Shown here piece by piece: positions 11,132-20,336 of a DNA stretch of 50,203 nt (position 1 is the stretch's first letter; every line of letters begins with the position of its first letter). The notes beneath the pieces are model-generated. The model worked only from the letters and a program-made list of their open reading frames with translations. It did not search any database and was not told where the DNA came from. Made by a program: the position numbers and the translations under genes. Source of the stretch: Desulfonatronum sp. GTDB lineage: Bacteria; Desulfobacterota; Desulfovibrionia; Desulfovibrionales; Desulfonatronaceae. The stretch spans positions 1-50,203 of the forward strand of contig DSBL01000092.1 in assembly GCA_011049455.1 (NCBI GenBank), in the 5' to 3' direction.

Positions 11132-12978
11132 ATATCTCACCGCAAGTTGAAAGAATTCTTTCCAGGGCAACAGATTTACATAAAAAAACAGCCTTGTTGG
11201 ACGGTTTGGTCGAGGCGCAAACCATGGCCGTGCGTCTGGAGCGGGCGCTGGAAGGAGCGCAAACTGGAAACCGGCATCGGCCGGTGTGCATAGCCCTTGT
11301 AGGGGGCACAGGCGTGGGCAAGTCGGAATTGTTCAATGCCCTGATCGGTCAATCCCAAGCCAGTCCATCATCTCAGACTCGGCGGCCGACGACAGACCGA
11401 CCATATGTTGCGGCGGCGCCTCAGGACAGACAGTTTTTGGCATATTTTGCCGACATGGGCGCAGTTTTTGTGGATCACGGCCAAGTCGGGACCGCTCTCA
11501 TGGATACGCCTGACGTTGACAGCGCTGCTTCCGAACACCTGGAGCTTGCTCGGAGGCTTCTCTTTGCAGCGGATGTTGTCGTGTATGTCGCCAGTCCGGA
11601 CAAGCGAGCCAATTTCAGCATTCTGGAAGAGGTGCGTGCTTGGTCCGCGCAAAAGCGTTGGTTCTTCACACTGAATAAAATGGACCTGGTTGATGTCCAG
11701 GATCGAGAGGCCGTGATCAAGGATTTTGCGCTCCGGTTGGAGGAAATCGGCTTTCCCCCTGAGCAGCGGTTTTTGTTTGCCGTCAGTGCAACAAAACCTG
11801 AAGACGACGAATTCCTGCGTCTTCGGAAAACGATTTTCTCAGCCAGGGCCGTGGAACAAATGCATGCCCTTCAGCGGCACAATTTGCTGAATCGGTTGCT
11901 GCATGCCCTGGCCAAGGATCTGGTCGGCCCTTTGGAAGAACGGTTGGCCGTGGTCATTTCCAGGGAAAACGAATTAACCTGTCGCGTCAGACAGGTGTTT
12001 GCCGAGGCATTGGATGATCTCCCAACAGCGGAAACGATCCGGCAGGCTGTACGGGAACAGGCCTGGCGGCTGGCGCCGGCCAGAGTGGGAGGTTTTTTGG
12101 CGTTGCCGGTATGGCTGCGCAGCCGAGTGGCTTTTTCCGGTCTGGCATACCAACTTTCCCGGATGGCTTCCGGAGGACCGTCCCTCTTCAGAATGGCGCG
12201 AGCAGGGTGGCACGCCGCCAAGGCCGCGTGGCGCGGTGTGCTGCCGTTGCAGACTCTACTCAGGGGATTTTCCGCTCAGCAAGCAGAAAAATTGAGGGCA
12301 ATAGCCCTGGATGGACAGCGCTTTTTGCAGGACATGGGGCTGGCGTCATCCGTCCGTGGTCTTGTCTTGCCCGTTGTTGAGGCCGAAAAACAGCGGGAGG
12401 AAGCCGTTCCGGCATGGGCCAGACATCTTCTGTCCATTTTGGGAGTGCATGGGTCAGGGGGCAAAGAGAACGGAATGGGCAGCGAGTGGAACACGGGGCT
12501 GTTTCAGGAGCGTCTGGAAAACGCCGTCGACGCCTGTGCCTCTGTGTCGGTTTTCCAGCGTATCGGCTGGGCGCAAAAATTTTTTGGCAATCTGTTGCCG
12601 CTGCTGTTTTTTGTTCAGGCGTCCTATCGAGTGGGATCCGCGTGGCTCTCTGGAGCCTGGTTGCCCCTTGAGTTTTATTTCACGGCTTTGGCTGTTTTTT
12701 TGATCAGCCTGGCCCCCGGATATATCCTCGTTTCCCTGGCCCTGTCTCGTCGCGGTAATATACCGGATGTCCAGGCTCTTGTAGCCTCCATTGAACGTCC
12801 TCCGGAAGTCGCAGATCTTTCCCGGATCCGTGCCATCCTGGAGGATGTGGTTACAGAGACGCATTCCCTCAGGGACCAGATTCTGAGCAATCTTCGTGTG
12901 TTGAATCAGGAGCTGGACCCAGCCTCTTTTGGTGTCCCTTTGGAGCAAACGAGAAACCCAGCCCCAAATTTTTCATAA
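11128..12978 (+). CDS. Dynamin-like membrane GTPase, second of a tandem pair
   Basis: 616-residue GTPase with a complete set of motifs: G1 GGTGVGKS (59-66), G2 RRPTTDRP, G3 DTPDVD (126-131), G4 NKMD (183-186) and G5 SAT (220-222). The middle is helical. At about 482-539 two hydrophobic segments (LLPLLFFVQA, LAVFLISLAPGYILVSLAL) form a probable membrane hairpin, followed by a helical C-terminal tail. The G3 form DxPDxxS is shared with the upstream partner, which suggests an ancient duplication followed by divergence. It begins inside the stop of the first gene (ATGA at 11128-11131). Paired dynamin-like proteins are known in Campylobacter and Streptomyces; this pair's function is inferred by analogy only. 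Confidence 0.78.
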   Translation: MNISPQVERILSRATDLHKKTALLDGLVEAQTMAVRLERALEGAQTGNRHRPVCIALVGGTGVGKSELFNALIGQSQASPSSQTRRPTTDRPYVAAAPQDRQFLAYFADMGAVFVDHGQVGTALMDTPDVDSAASEHLELARRLLFAADVVVYVASPDKRANFSILEEVRAWSAQKRWFFTLNKMDLVDVQDREAVIKDFALRLEEIGFPPEQRFLFAVSATKPEDDEFLRLRKTIFSARAVEQMHALQRHNLLNRLLHALAKDLVGPLEERLAVVISRENELTCRVRQVFAEALDDLPTAETIRQAVREQAWRLAPARVGGFLALPVWLRSRVAFSGLAYQLSRMASGGPSLFRMARAGWHAAKAAWRGVLPLQTLLRGFSAQQAEKLRAIALDGQRFLQDMGLASSVRGLVLPVVEAEKQREEAVPAWARHLLSILGVHGSGGKENGMGSEWNTGLFQERLENAVDACASVSVFQRIGWAQKFFGNLLPLLFFVQASYRVGSAWLSGAWLPLEFYFTALAVFLISLAPGYILVSLALSRRGNIPDVQALVASIERPPEVADLSRIRAILEDVVTETHSLRDQILSNLRVLNQELDPASFGVPLEQTRNPAPNFS

Positions 12979-13069
12979 TTGCATTTGCGTCAGAGCTTTG
13001 TATAATATTTTCCTGTCATGGGGAACAGGGTTTACCCGTTGCAAAGGCACCAGCGCCGGTGTGGTCATG

Positions 13070-14398
13070 TCAGTTCGACGTTCCTATGTTGGTAAATTTT
13101 TTGGCGAGCATGATCTCCAGGATGGTGCGGTCCGTTTCGATCATGCCCTCGGTGGCCAGCGTGCCCATGTTCCGCATGGTTTCTTCAGAGGACTGGCCGA
13201 TAATGCCGTCCGAATCATGAACATTGACGCCGTGGAGTGAAAACAGGGCCGCCTGAACGGCTGTACCCGCGGCCGTGGCCAGCTTGAGAGCGCAGCCGGT
13301 CTTGGCGCCGTCGCAGATGATCCCGGCCAGGTCCTCCAGCAGATTCTTGATGGCGCCGGCAATATGTCTGCAGTCTCCGCCCAGCAGAAAGGTGATGCCT
13401 GCAGTGGCGCCCGCGCCTGCTGCCACGGAACAGCCGCAGACCGCGGAAAGCCTGCCGGTGTGAGCTTTCACGTAAGCGGTCACAATATGTGAAAGGGCAA
13501 TGGCCTCCAGCACGGTGCGGCGGTCCACGCTTGCGACATAGTCCTTGACTGCCCAAATGGGCAGGACGGCTGTCAACCCGTGATTGCCCGAACCTGCGGA
13601 ACTCATGGCGGGCAGGGGAGCTCCGGACATTCTGGCGTCCGCTGCAGCGGAAGTCAGGACGCGCGCCGCCAGGATCATGTCCTTTTTAATCAGTCCCTGG
13701 CGGCACAGTCTTTCCAGGGTCTTGCCCACGCCAATGCCCATTCCCTGCTTCAGCCCCTGGCGGGCCAGGCGCATATTCACATCCACGCCCTCCTGGAGAA
13801 AGCCGTAATCGTCTTCATCCAGATCATCGGTCAGGGCCATCAGATCATTCAAGGTCAGCTTCTTGAGCCAGACATCCATATCCTCCAGGGGGTTTGCGCC
13901 AGGGCCCTTTTCTTTGTTCAGGAATGGGCTGTCAACCTGGACATTGTTGAGTGCGAGCGTTGTGATATTGTCGTGCAGTCCCTCGATGATAGATTCAGCC
14001 CTGCTGCCGCGGCTTGTGATCACGGTGCGCACAAACAGACCGTGTTGCTCCTTGAGCAGGTTGACCTTGACCTGACCTTTCCGGATGCTCTCCTTTGCTT
14101 TAACGACATGGGCTTGATCAAGGGGTTGCAGCACTTCCAGACGCAAGGCGGGATTCCCGCCAAGAGCGCCCAAGGCAGCGGCCATGTCCAGTCCGGAAAG
14201 GCCTCCGGCACCCGGGATGGAAACGGCCAAGCCGTTTTTGAACATGTTGGGGTCCAGCCACAGCTCAATGGAATCAAAAACCTTGTCCGGCAGTAGGGAG
14301 ATGGCCGCTGCAGCGCCCAGAGCGATTGCCGCTGGTTCCGTGCACCCCAAGGCCGGGGCGACCTGGGCCCTCAACACGTCCTTGACGGTATATGTCAT
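13070..14398 (-). CDS. UPF0597 family L-cysteine desulfidase / serine dehydratase-like protein
   Basis: 442 residues of the UPF0597 (YhaM/CyuA, CdsB) family, iron-sulfur enzymes that degrade L-cysteine to pyruvate, ammonia and sulfide. Visible: the N-terminal cysteine motif GCTEPAA (Cys19), the Gly-rich SIPGAGGLSGLD, SSAGSGNHGLTA, and C-terminal cysteines in SAVCGCSVAAGAGA and ICDGAKTGCALKL, which are candidate [4Fe-4S] ligands. Start ATG 14398 has AAGGA seven bases upstream and overlaps the glycosyltransferase stop (ATGA), so it is the last gene of the recJ unit. It converges with GTPase 2 with a 91-base gap that shows no strong terminator. Serine or another amino acid could be the true substrate. 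Confidence 0.85.
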   Translation of the reverse strand: MTYTVKDVLRAQVAPALGCTEPAAIALGAAAAISLLPDKVFDSIELWLDPNMFKNGLAVSIPGAGGLSGLDMAAALGALGGNPALRLEVLQPLDQAHVVKAKESIRKGQVKVNLLKEQHGLFVRTVITSRGSRAESIIEGLHDNITTLALNNVQVDSPFLNKEKGPGANPLEDMDVWLKKLTLNDLMALTDDLDEDDYGFLQEGVDVNMRLARQGLKQGMGIGVGKTLERLCRQGLIKKDMILAARVLTSAAADARMSGAPLPAMSSAGSGNHGLTAVLPIWAVKDYVASVDRRTVLEAIALSHIVTAYVKAHTGRLSAVCGCSVAAGAGATAGITFLLGGDCRHIAGAIKNLLEDLAGIICDGAKTGCALKLATAAGTAVQAALFSLHGVNVHDSDGIIGQSSEETMRNMGTLATEGMIETDRTILEIMLAKKFTNIGTSN

Positions 14399-15552
14399 GT
14401 CCGCGTCCTTTTCCGTGCTTGTTTATCCTCAATGCCTTCTGGTCGAGGCGTTGCCTGCAGCAACTGTCTATAGGCGTCAATGTATGTCCTGCCCATGCGT
14501 TCCACTGTGAAAAAGCGATGATAGCGATGGAAGGCCAATTTGGCGAGATGCTGTCCCCAAGCAGGCTCCTGGAGGATGCGCACTGCTGAGTCGGCCAGAT
14601 GCTCAATATCGCCTGAAGGAGAGAGCAATCCTGTCTGTTCATGGATGATTTGTTCCGGAATGCCGCCAGAGGCGAAGGCTACGCAAGGAAGGCCGCGGGA
14701 CATGGCCTCAAGAACAACCAGAGGGTGATTGTCCGCCAAACTTGGATAGACCAGAACATCCGCGGCATCCATGAAACGGACCAGGTCCTGCTGGACAAGG
14801 TAGGGCAATTCCCAGAAGTCGCCGTTGCGGGTTGTTTTCTCGCCTCCAATGGCCAGGGCCACTGCTTGGGGTTCACGCGTTTTGATCTGCTTCCATATCC
14901 GTGTCCACAGATGACCTCCCTTGTACATGGCCTGTTTGCCGCCATGGGCTATGAACAGCACCAACTTGCTGTTAACTTGGATTCCCAGCTTCTTTTTACA
15001 TTCAATTTTTGATGAGCGTTCCGCTCCTGCCGCGGCAATGCCGTTGGGAATGACGCGCACGCGGGCCTGAGGATGGAGGGTCCGGACCATTCCGGCCAGC
15101 CAGCCGGAGGGAGCCATCAGAATGGGCTTCAGGTTATCCAGCAATACCCTGATTTTCTCCCAGTGTTCCGCGGTCTTTGAAAAATGTTGCGGACAGCTTT
15201 CAGAGCATCCAATTACCCATTGCTGACAGGAAAGGGGAAAGGGGCATCCTCCGGTCAGCAGTCTGCAGTCATGGAGGGTGATTGCGAGAGCCGTTGCGCG
15301 TTCGCGGCAAAATTCAAGGCAAACTGACCAGTCAGCGGTGGAATGCAGGTGGAGAATGCCCTGGGCTTTTGCGTCGTCAACCTGGTTTGCGATTTGTTCC
15401 GGCGGGATTTGTAGACCGACGGCGGCGCTGTCTTGCAGCTCAAAGGATGCAATTGTCGGTATGCCTTGGCCTGTAAGGTACATCTGAAGATCGCGGGCAA
15501 CCCTGGCTGTTCCACCTTGGGATTGAAGAAGGGTGTGCTGATGCACGTGCAT
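14395..15552 (-). CDS. Family 4 glycosyltransferase
   Basis: 385-residue GT-B glycosyltransferase. The N-terminal domain has GGTARVARDL, which fits a Gly-rich nucleotide loop, and a cysteine-containing insert TGGCPFPLSCQQWVIGC seen in several polysaccharide GT4 enzymes. The C-terminal domain contains VIPNGI, VYPSLADNHPLVVLEAM and the EX7E-type donor-binding motif in EAMSRGLPCVAFASGGIPEQ. Cytosolic, using a nucleotide sugar to extend lipopolysaccharide or exopolysaccharide (inference). The start ATG shares one base with the recJ stop (TGATG), indicating coupled translation; the neighbours are unrelated in function. Acceptor and sugar cannot be read from sequence. Confidence 0.88.
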   Translation of the reverse strand: MHVHQHTLLQSQGGTARVARDLQMYLTGQGIPTIASFELQDSAAVGLQIPPEQIANQVDDAKAQGILHLHSTADWSVCLEFCRERATALAITLHDCRLLTGGCPFPLSCQQWVIGCSESCPQHFSKTAEHWEKIRVLLDNLKPILMAPSGWLAGMVRTLHPQARVRVIPNGIAAAGAERSSKIECKKKLGIQVNSKLVLFIAHGGKQAMYKGGHLWTRIWKQIKTREPQAVALAIGGEKTTRNGDFWELPYLVQQDLVRFMDAADVLVYPSLADNHPLVVLEAMSRGLPCVAFASGGIPEQIIHEQTGLLSPSGDIEHLADSAVRILQEPAWGQHLAKLAFHRYHRFFTVERMGRTYIDAYRQLLQATPRPEGIEDKQARKRTRT

Positions 15553-17273
15553 CAGGAGTGCACCGTCCAGTCCCGCAAGGCCAGTTCAATGCTGGCGACT
15601 CCGTTGTATTCGTTGAATTTCGGGGTGAAGGCCAGCACCATGTTCTTTCCGGCGATGCTTTGCGGCAGCACCGCGGCCTGGTTCCATGCCTTGGCCCGCA
15701 AGGTTACGCCGGCATGTTCATCGCGCAAATCCAGAAAAACATGGTCCGTGCCGATGGTTTTTCGGTTGCGCACGACCACCTGAGGCGAGAGGAACACCGG
15801 TTTGGGGTTGTCCGGCCCAAAAGGGGCCAGCAGCTCCAGTTCCTTGAGCAGGTCGAAATCCACTTGGCCAAATCCGAGTGCGGCATCCAACACCAGGGTC
15901 GGTTTGGGCTTTTGGTGTTGAAAGGCCTTGCCTGCCACGGCATCAAACCTCTCTTGAAACGCCTCCAGGTTGTTCCGGGAAAGGCGCACACCGGCCGCCT
16001 GACTGTGTCCGCCAAAGCCCACAAGCAAGTCACGGCAGGCCGCAAGACCCTCATGCAGATGGAATTCGGGGATGCTGCGTCCCGATCCCTTGAGTCCGCC
16101 GGATTCATCGTCTGTCAAGACAATGGCCGGCCGATAGCAGGATTCGGCGATCTTGGAGGCAATGATTCCGATTACTCCCTCATGCCATGCGGATGCATAC
16201 AGCACCAGCGCGAATTGATCAGCCTGTTCCCTGGCCATGCTTTGAGCCTGCTCCAGGATCGCTCGGCCGATTGTTTTGCGCCGGGCATTGTACGTGTCCA
16301 ATTCCTTGGCCAGTTCTCGAGCTTGGTCAAGGTTCTCGGTGAGCAGCAGTTGCAGGGCGGTTTCCGCGTGCCCCAGTCTGCCGGCGGCATTGATCCGGGG
16401 CGCCAGGCCGAACCCGACCCGTTCTTCGTCCAGAACCGCTGTGGGTTTGTATCCACAAACCTCTTTCAGAGCATAAATGCCCGGACGGCGGCCATCCTTG
16501 AGGATGGCCAATCCGTTTTTGGCCAGGATCCGGTTTTGGCCGGTCAATTGCACCACGTCGGCCAGGGTGCCCAGGGCCACCAGGTCAAGGAACTGGCGCA
16601 TGTCCATGGGTTCGCCGGGCAGCATCCGGTTGAGCACGGCAGCCAGCAAAAAGGCCACCCCGACTCCGGCCAGATGCGGACAGGGACATGATCCCAGTTT
16701 GGGGTTCATGATGGCGTTCGCCGGTGGCAGTTCACGATCAGGCAGATGATGGTCGGAGATCACAACAGTCATGTTGAGTTCCCTGGCCCTGGCGACTTCC
16801 CGGCAGTTGCCGATCCCGCAGTCTACGGTGATGAGCAGGCCCACGTCCCGGCTTGCCAAGGCTTCAATGCCGGCGATGTTCAACCCGTAGCCCTCGGCTT
16901 GACGATGGGGGATATGGTGTTCGAGGAGAATGCCTCGCTTTTGGAAAAAATGCAGCAGCAGGGCTGTTGCCGTGATGCCGTCCACGTCATAGTCCCCCCA
17001 TACCGCAGCCTTTTTGCCCAGGCTCAAGGCTCGGGCAACGACCTCGGCGGCATGGTTCAGCCCGGACCACTGATCCGGCATGGCCAGGTGGCGCAGGCCC
17101 GGAGATAAAAAAAGGTCGATGTCGTTGGCTGTTCGCAACCCCCGGGCCCAGAGCAGGCGGACAAGCAGGGGCGATATGTCCAGGGAAGACGCCAGCTCAC
17201 GTTCTGCCTTGGCGGGCGCTGACTGGGAGCGAAATCTCCAGAGTTTGTCGGGAAAGACAGGGAGTTCACGCAT
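15552..17273 (-). CDS. recJ: Single-stranded-DNA exonuclease RecJ
   Basis: 5'-3' ssDNA exonuclease acting in recombination and mismatch repair. The DHH motifs are intact: WGDYDVDGITATALL (motif I), TVDCGIGN (motif II), VISDHHLPDRELP (motif III) and GTLADVVQL (motif IV); the DHHA1 domain has GRSIPEFHLHEGL and GFGGHSQAAG, and the OB domain follows. From ATG 17273 the protein is 573 residues, the usual size. That start overlaps the HDOD stop by eight bases; an upstream in-frame ATG at 17345 would add 24 residues unlike RecJ N-termini and overlap the HDOD gene more. No strong Shine-Dalgarno, consistent with translational coupling. Confidence 0.95.
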   Translation of the reverse strand: MRELPVFPDKLWRFRSQSAPAKAERELASSLDISPLLVRLLWARGLRTANDIDLFLSPGLRHLAMPDQWSGLNHAAEVVARALSLGKKAAVWGDYDVDGITATALLLHFFQKRGILLEHHIPHRQAEGYGLNIAGIEALASRDVGLLITVDCGIGNCREVARARELNMTVVISDHHLPDRELPPANAIMNPKLGSCPCPHLAGVGVAFLLAAVLNRMLPGEPMDMRQFLDLVALGTLADVVQLTGQNRILAKNGLAILKDGRRPGIYALKEVCGYKPTAVLDEERVGFGLAPRINAAGRLGHAETALQLLLTENLDQARELAKELDTYNARRKTIGRAILEQAQSMAREQADQFALVLYASAWHEGVIGIIASKIAESCYRPAIVLTDDESGGLKGSGRSIPEFHLHEGLAACRDLLVGFGGHSQAAGVRLSRNNLEAFQERFDAVAGKAFQHQKPKPTLVLDAALGFGQVDFDLLKELELLAPFGPDNPKPVFLSPQVVVRNRKTIGTDHVFLDLRDEHAGVTLRAKAWNQAAVLPQSIAGKNMVLAFTPKFNEYNGVASIELALRDWTVHS

Positions 17274-18168
17274 GAAGTTTCGAGGCCAGCGGTGATCGCG
17301 TGGAAGGAATGCCCATGCCGTGCAAAAAAGCGGCGGGCTTTTCATCCCGCAAGACCTCCCGGGCGAGGGCGAAGGGGATTTGGGGAGCCAGGCGCAGATG
17401 CTTCAAGTCTTGTTCCCAGCCGACATAGACCGGGGTCTGTGCAGCTTCAGAAGGCATGTGCATCAGGCCGTTTGCCAGGCGCAGCACCCGGGCTTGCATG
17501 GCATGCTCTTGAGCCAGGTCAGGGGCGTGATGCCAATTAATGGGCTCTGTCAGGGAGGTGGGCAAAAACCAGTATTTCAAGGTCAATGCCCCGATCAGGG
17601 CATGATCCAGGCCCCAGTAAACATCCTCGGCCTGATGCACCGGGATGTTCTTGTCCGCGGCCAGATTTTGAATTCCTTGCCAATGCTTGGGGTGGTGGAT
17701 GACAATAATCAGTTTGCCCAGATCGTGCAGCAGGCCGCAGGTGAAAATTTCTTCCGGATCCTCGATTCCGGAGTGCCTGGCCAAGGCCTGGGCCACGTGG
17801 GCCACTTCCACCTGATGCTGCCAATAGGCGTTGAGGTCGAAGCAATTTGGCGGGAGTTTGTTTTCCAACTGTCGAACGCTCATCAGCAAAAGCAGCTTGC
17901 GGATTTCCTTCAATCCCAAAACCAGCACGGCCCGCATGACCGAAGACACCTGGGACTGCAGGCCGTAATACACCGAATTGGCCATGTGCAGTACCCGCAC
18001 CGCCAGGCCTTGGTCCCGCTCCATAACCCGGCCCAGGGCTTCCATGGAGGCTTTGGAGCGTTCCTGGTCAATGGAGAAGAGAAGCTGAAACACCTCGGGA
18101 GAGAAGGGAAGATCCGCGCGAAGGTCGGGCAGGGTCTTGAGAAAATGTTGTCCTTTGGTGAAAAACAT
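17266..18168 (-). CDS. HDOD domain protein
   Basis: 300 residues made almost entirely of an HDOD domain, a degenerate HD-type fold used in bacterial signalling. Visible features are the helical start (LPFSPEVFQLLF), the segment VLHMANSVYYGLQ, the VLGLKEIRKLLLLMS helix, and the retained histidine/aspartate pairs LLHDLGKL and INWHHAPD. HDOD proteins usually lack phosphodiesterase activity and act as scaffolds; whether LLHDLGK binds metal here is open. There is no receiver, PilZ or GGDEF domain. The start ATG 18168 has AAGGA eight bases upstream, better than ATG 18222. It overlaps recJ by eight bases. Confidence 0.85.
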   Translation of the reverse strand: MFFTKGQHFLKTLPDLRADLPFSPEVFQLLFSIDQERSKASMEALGRVMERDQGLAVRVLHMANSVYYGLQSQVSSVMRAVLVLGLKEIRKLLLLMSVRQLENKLPPNCFDLNAYWQHQVEVAHVAQALARHSGIEDPEEIFTCGLLHDLGKLIIVIHHPKHWQGIQNLAADKNIPVHQAEDVYWGLDHALIGALTLKYWFLPTSLTEPINWHHAPDLAQEHAMQARVLRLANGLMHMPSEAAQTPVYVGWEQDLKHLRLAPQIPFALAREVLRDEKPAAFLHGMGIPSTRSPLASKLHA

Positions 18169-18224
18169 CTCCAACTTCCTTGTGTCGGGAATGCTGCGTG
18201 CAAAACAAAGAAAACATGCCAAAG

Positions 18225-19001
18225 CTATTTCTTGACCAAGCCTTTGGATTCCAGGAATGCAAGAAATTTTGCGGCCTCTTCGAATTCCGGGTTGAGCTCC
18301 AGGGCCTTTTTCAAATAATCGACCGTGCCCGGAATGTTTTTGCAGTCGAATTGGACCCGGGCAATATTGTAATACAGGTGTTCATCATTTTTGGACAGAT
18401 TCAATGCCTTGGAATAATATTCCAAGGCCTGGTCGCTCATTTTGTTCTTGCGCAAGTTGATTCCGAATTCGTTGAACAGGTGCTTGTGCTCTTGTTCGTA
18501 GGCGGCCTCGATCTTGATCAGGCGTTCGAAAATGTCCTGGGCCTTGTCCTTGGCGCCGCGTTCAAGATAGGTCAGACCCAGTCCGAAATTCGCCCGGACG
18601 TTTTCCACGTCCACCCGGACCGCCTTGCCGTATTCCATCTCCGCGCTGAAGGTTTCCTTGTTTTTTCTGTGTCTGTCGGCCCTGGCAATGGTCTTTTCCA
18701 GTTCGCGCATCTTGGGCATCACCGTGAAGGTGTAGAACTCCGGCTCCGGAGAGAATTTGTCCAAGAGCTCATCCATGGGGATGATTTGTTTGGGGCCGGA
18801 AGGGACATAGTTCACATTCAAGGGCTGTATTTCAATGGTTCCATCGTCCAGTTCCTTGCCGAACCAGTAACTTTTTTGAATGGATTTGCGCAGTGTTGTG
18901 CCGGTTCCCACTTTCATCAGTTGTTGGGTGGAAAACACGCCCTTGATTTTTTCCTTTTCCTTGGCCGGAGGAGCAGGCGCTTTTGGAGTGTCTTTGGCCA
19001 T
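18225..19001 (-). CDS. Tetratricopeptide repeat protein
   Basis: 258 residues. The N-terminus is Lys/Pro/Ala-rich and low in complexity (APAPPAKEKEK), followed by a conserved-looking block (VFSTQQLMKVGTGTTLRKS, YWFGKELDDGTI). The C-terminal half holds about four TPR motifs (FGLGLTYLERGAKDKAQDIF, LRKNKMSDQALEYYSKAL, IARVQFDCKNIPGTVDYLKK), so it is a protein-binding adaptor. No signal peptide or membrane segment. ATG 19001 has AGGAG nine bases upstream and is preferred over ATG 19040. It lies one base after pyrF and 56 bases before the HDOD gene; partner unknown. Confidence 0.82.
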   Translation of the reverse strand: MAKDTPKAPAPPAKEKEKIKGVFSTQQLMKVGTGTTLRKSIQKSYWFGKELDDGTIEIQPLNVNYVPSGPKQIIPMDELLDKFSPEPEFYTFTVMPKMRELEKTIARADRHRKNKETFSAEMEYGKAVRVDVENVRANFGLGLTYLERGAKDKAQDIFERLIKIEAAYEQEHKHLFNEFGINLRKNKMSDQALEYYSKALNLSKNDEHLYYNIARVQFDCKNIPGTVDYLKKALELNPEFEEAAKFLAFLESKGLVKK

Positions 19002-19002
19002 C

Positions 19003-19713
19003 TCACGATTCTCCTGGAAGAGCCGAATGCAGGGTTGCACAAAAAAGGTCCGCGGATTTCACCGGGTCTTTTGATGCGGTAATGGGCCTGCCCACAACCA
19101 AGTAATCAGCCCCTGCGGCCACTGCGGCCGAAGGGGTGGATGTTCTGGCCTGATCATCGGTGAAGGCATCGATGCGAATGCCCGGAGTGACACAGACGCA
19201 GGAAGGCCCAAGACGTTTTTTGATTTGACCGACCTCCACAGCGGAGCAGACCACGCCGTCCACGCCCCAGGCGCGGCCGGATGATGCCATATGGAGGACC
19301 AGTTCCGCCGGGTTGGGATTGCCCATCCAGGCAATGTCTTCACGGTCCAGGCTGGTGAGCAGGGTCACGCCCAGGATCAATGGAGAGCCGGCTGTGCCAA
19401 GGCCTTCCTCCCGGCCCTGCAGAGCGGCCTGGACCATGCGTTTCCCCCCGGAAAGATGGACGGTGAGCATGCCCACGCCCATCCGTGTCGCTGTCCGGAC
19501 CGCGGCTTGGACCGTGTTGGGAATGTCCATCAGCTTAAGGTCCAGAAAAACATTTCCTCCGAGTGCTTGCACCTCGTGCACGGCTTCGGGGCCGTGGCTG
19601 GAGAAGAGTTCCAGCCCGATCTTGAACCAAGCGACCCGGCCCTGGAGGCTTTTCACAAGGTTGAGCGCCAAGGATAATTCAGGGTAGTCCAGGGCGACGA
19701 TCAGCTCAGCCAT
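19003..19713 (-). CDS. pyrF: Orotidine 5'-phosphate decarboxylase
   Basis: Last step of de novo UMP synthesis, OMP to UMP plus CO2. The 236-residue TIM barrel has the N-terminal Asp-containing strand IVALDYP, the substrate Lys in WFKIGLELF, and the catalytic Asp-Lys-Asp array in FLDLKLMDIPNTV; the phosphate-binding end has VTPGIR and ADYLVVGRPIT. Its start overlaps the 3' end of gmk by eight bases. Pairing with gmk places pyrimidine and purine nucleotide genes in one unit with guaA/guaB a little upstream. Confidence 0.95.
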   Translation of the reverse strand: MAELIVALDYPELSLALNLVKSLQGRVAWFKIGLELFSSHGPEAVHEVQALGGNVFLDLKLMDIPNTVQAAVRTATRMGVGMLTVHLSGGKRMVQAALQGREEGLGTAGSPLILGVTLLTSLDREDIAWMGNPNPAELVLHMASSGRAWGVDGVVCSAVEVGQIKKRLGPSCVCVTPGIRIDAFTDDQARTSTPSAAVAAGADYLVVGRPITASKDPVKSADLFCATLHSALPGES

Positions 19714-20335
19714 CCTCGTCCCAGGTCGCTAAAATGGTTTCAGCCAGGGTGGGGTTGCAGCGCGACCGCAAGCTCTCGGCCAAATAGACCGCCCGCAGCT
19801 CATGATAGGCTTGTTCCAAATCATCGTTGACAATCTGAAAGTCAAAAAAAACAGCCTGCTCAATTTCCTTTCGGGCGTTGCCCAGCCTTCTGGCCAGGGT
19901 TTCCCGGTCTTCCGTGCCCCGCCGTTGCAATCGTTGCTCCAAGGCATGTTTGGAGGGGGGCAGAAGAAAGACAAAGGCGCCATGTGCAAAGACTTTTTGC
20001 AGCTGCCTCGCCCCCTGGATATCGATGTCGAACAGGACGTCGCGGCCCTGGGCGAGCATGTCCAGCACCGCGGGGCGAGGGGTGCCGTAATGATGGCCAT
20101 GTACCTCGGCCCATTCCGCGAGGATGTTTTGTTCCCGGAGTCCGGTGAATTCCTGCTCGGAGATGAAATAATATTCGCGGCCGTTGACTTCTTCGGCCCT
20201 GGGCGCGCGCGTGGTGTAGGAAATGGAAAAGGCCAGGCGCGGGAATTCCGCGCAGAGCCTGCGGATCAGCGTACTTTTCCCCGTGCCTGATGGCGCGCTG
20301 ATGACCAGAAGCAGACCAAGTCGCATCTCCGGCAA
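19706..20335 (-). CDS. gmk: Guanylate kinase
   Basis: Phosphorylates GMP to GDP with ATP. The P-loop is SAPSGTGKST; the GMP-binding part contains SYTTRAPRAEEVNGREYYF, and DIDIQGARQL matches the conserved DIDIQG motif. I chose TTG 20335 because GGAGGA lies eight bases upstream and the codon follows the DUF370 stop by one base, giving a 209-residue product of usual length. The ATG at 20326 (three codons later) has its GGAG immediately adjacent, which is too close; ATG 20374 would lie inside the upstream gene. Translation is probably coupled to the DUF370 gene. Confidence 0.94.
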   Translation of the reverse strand: MPEMRLGLLLVISAPSGTGKSTLIRRLCAEFPRLAFSISYTTRAPRAEEVNGREYYFISEQEFTGLREQNILAEWAEVHGHHYGTPRPAVLDMLAQGRDVLFDIDIQGARQLQKVFAHGAFVFLLPPSKHALEQRLQRRGTEDRETLARRLGNARKEIEQAVFFDFQIVNDDLEQAYHELRAVYLAESLRSRCNPTLAETILATWDEDG

Positions 20336-20336
20336 A

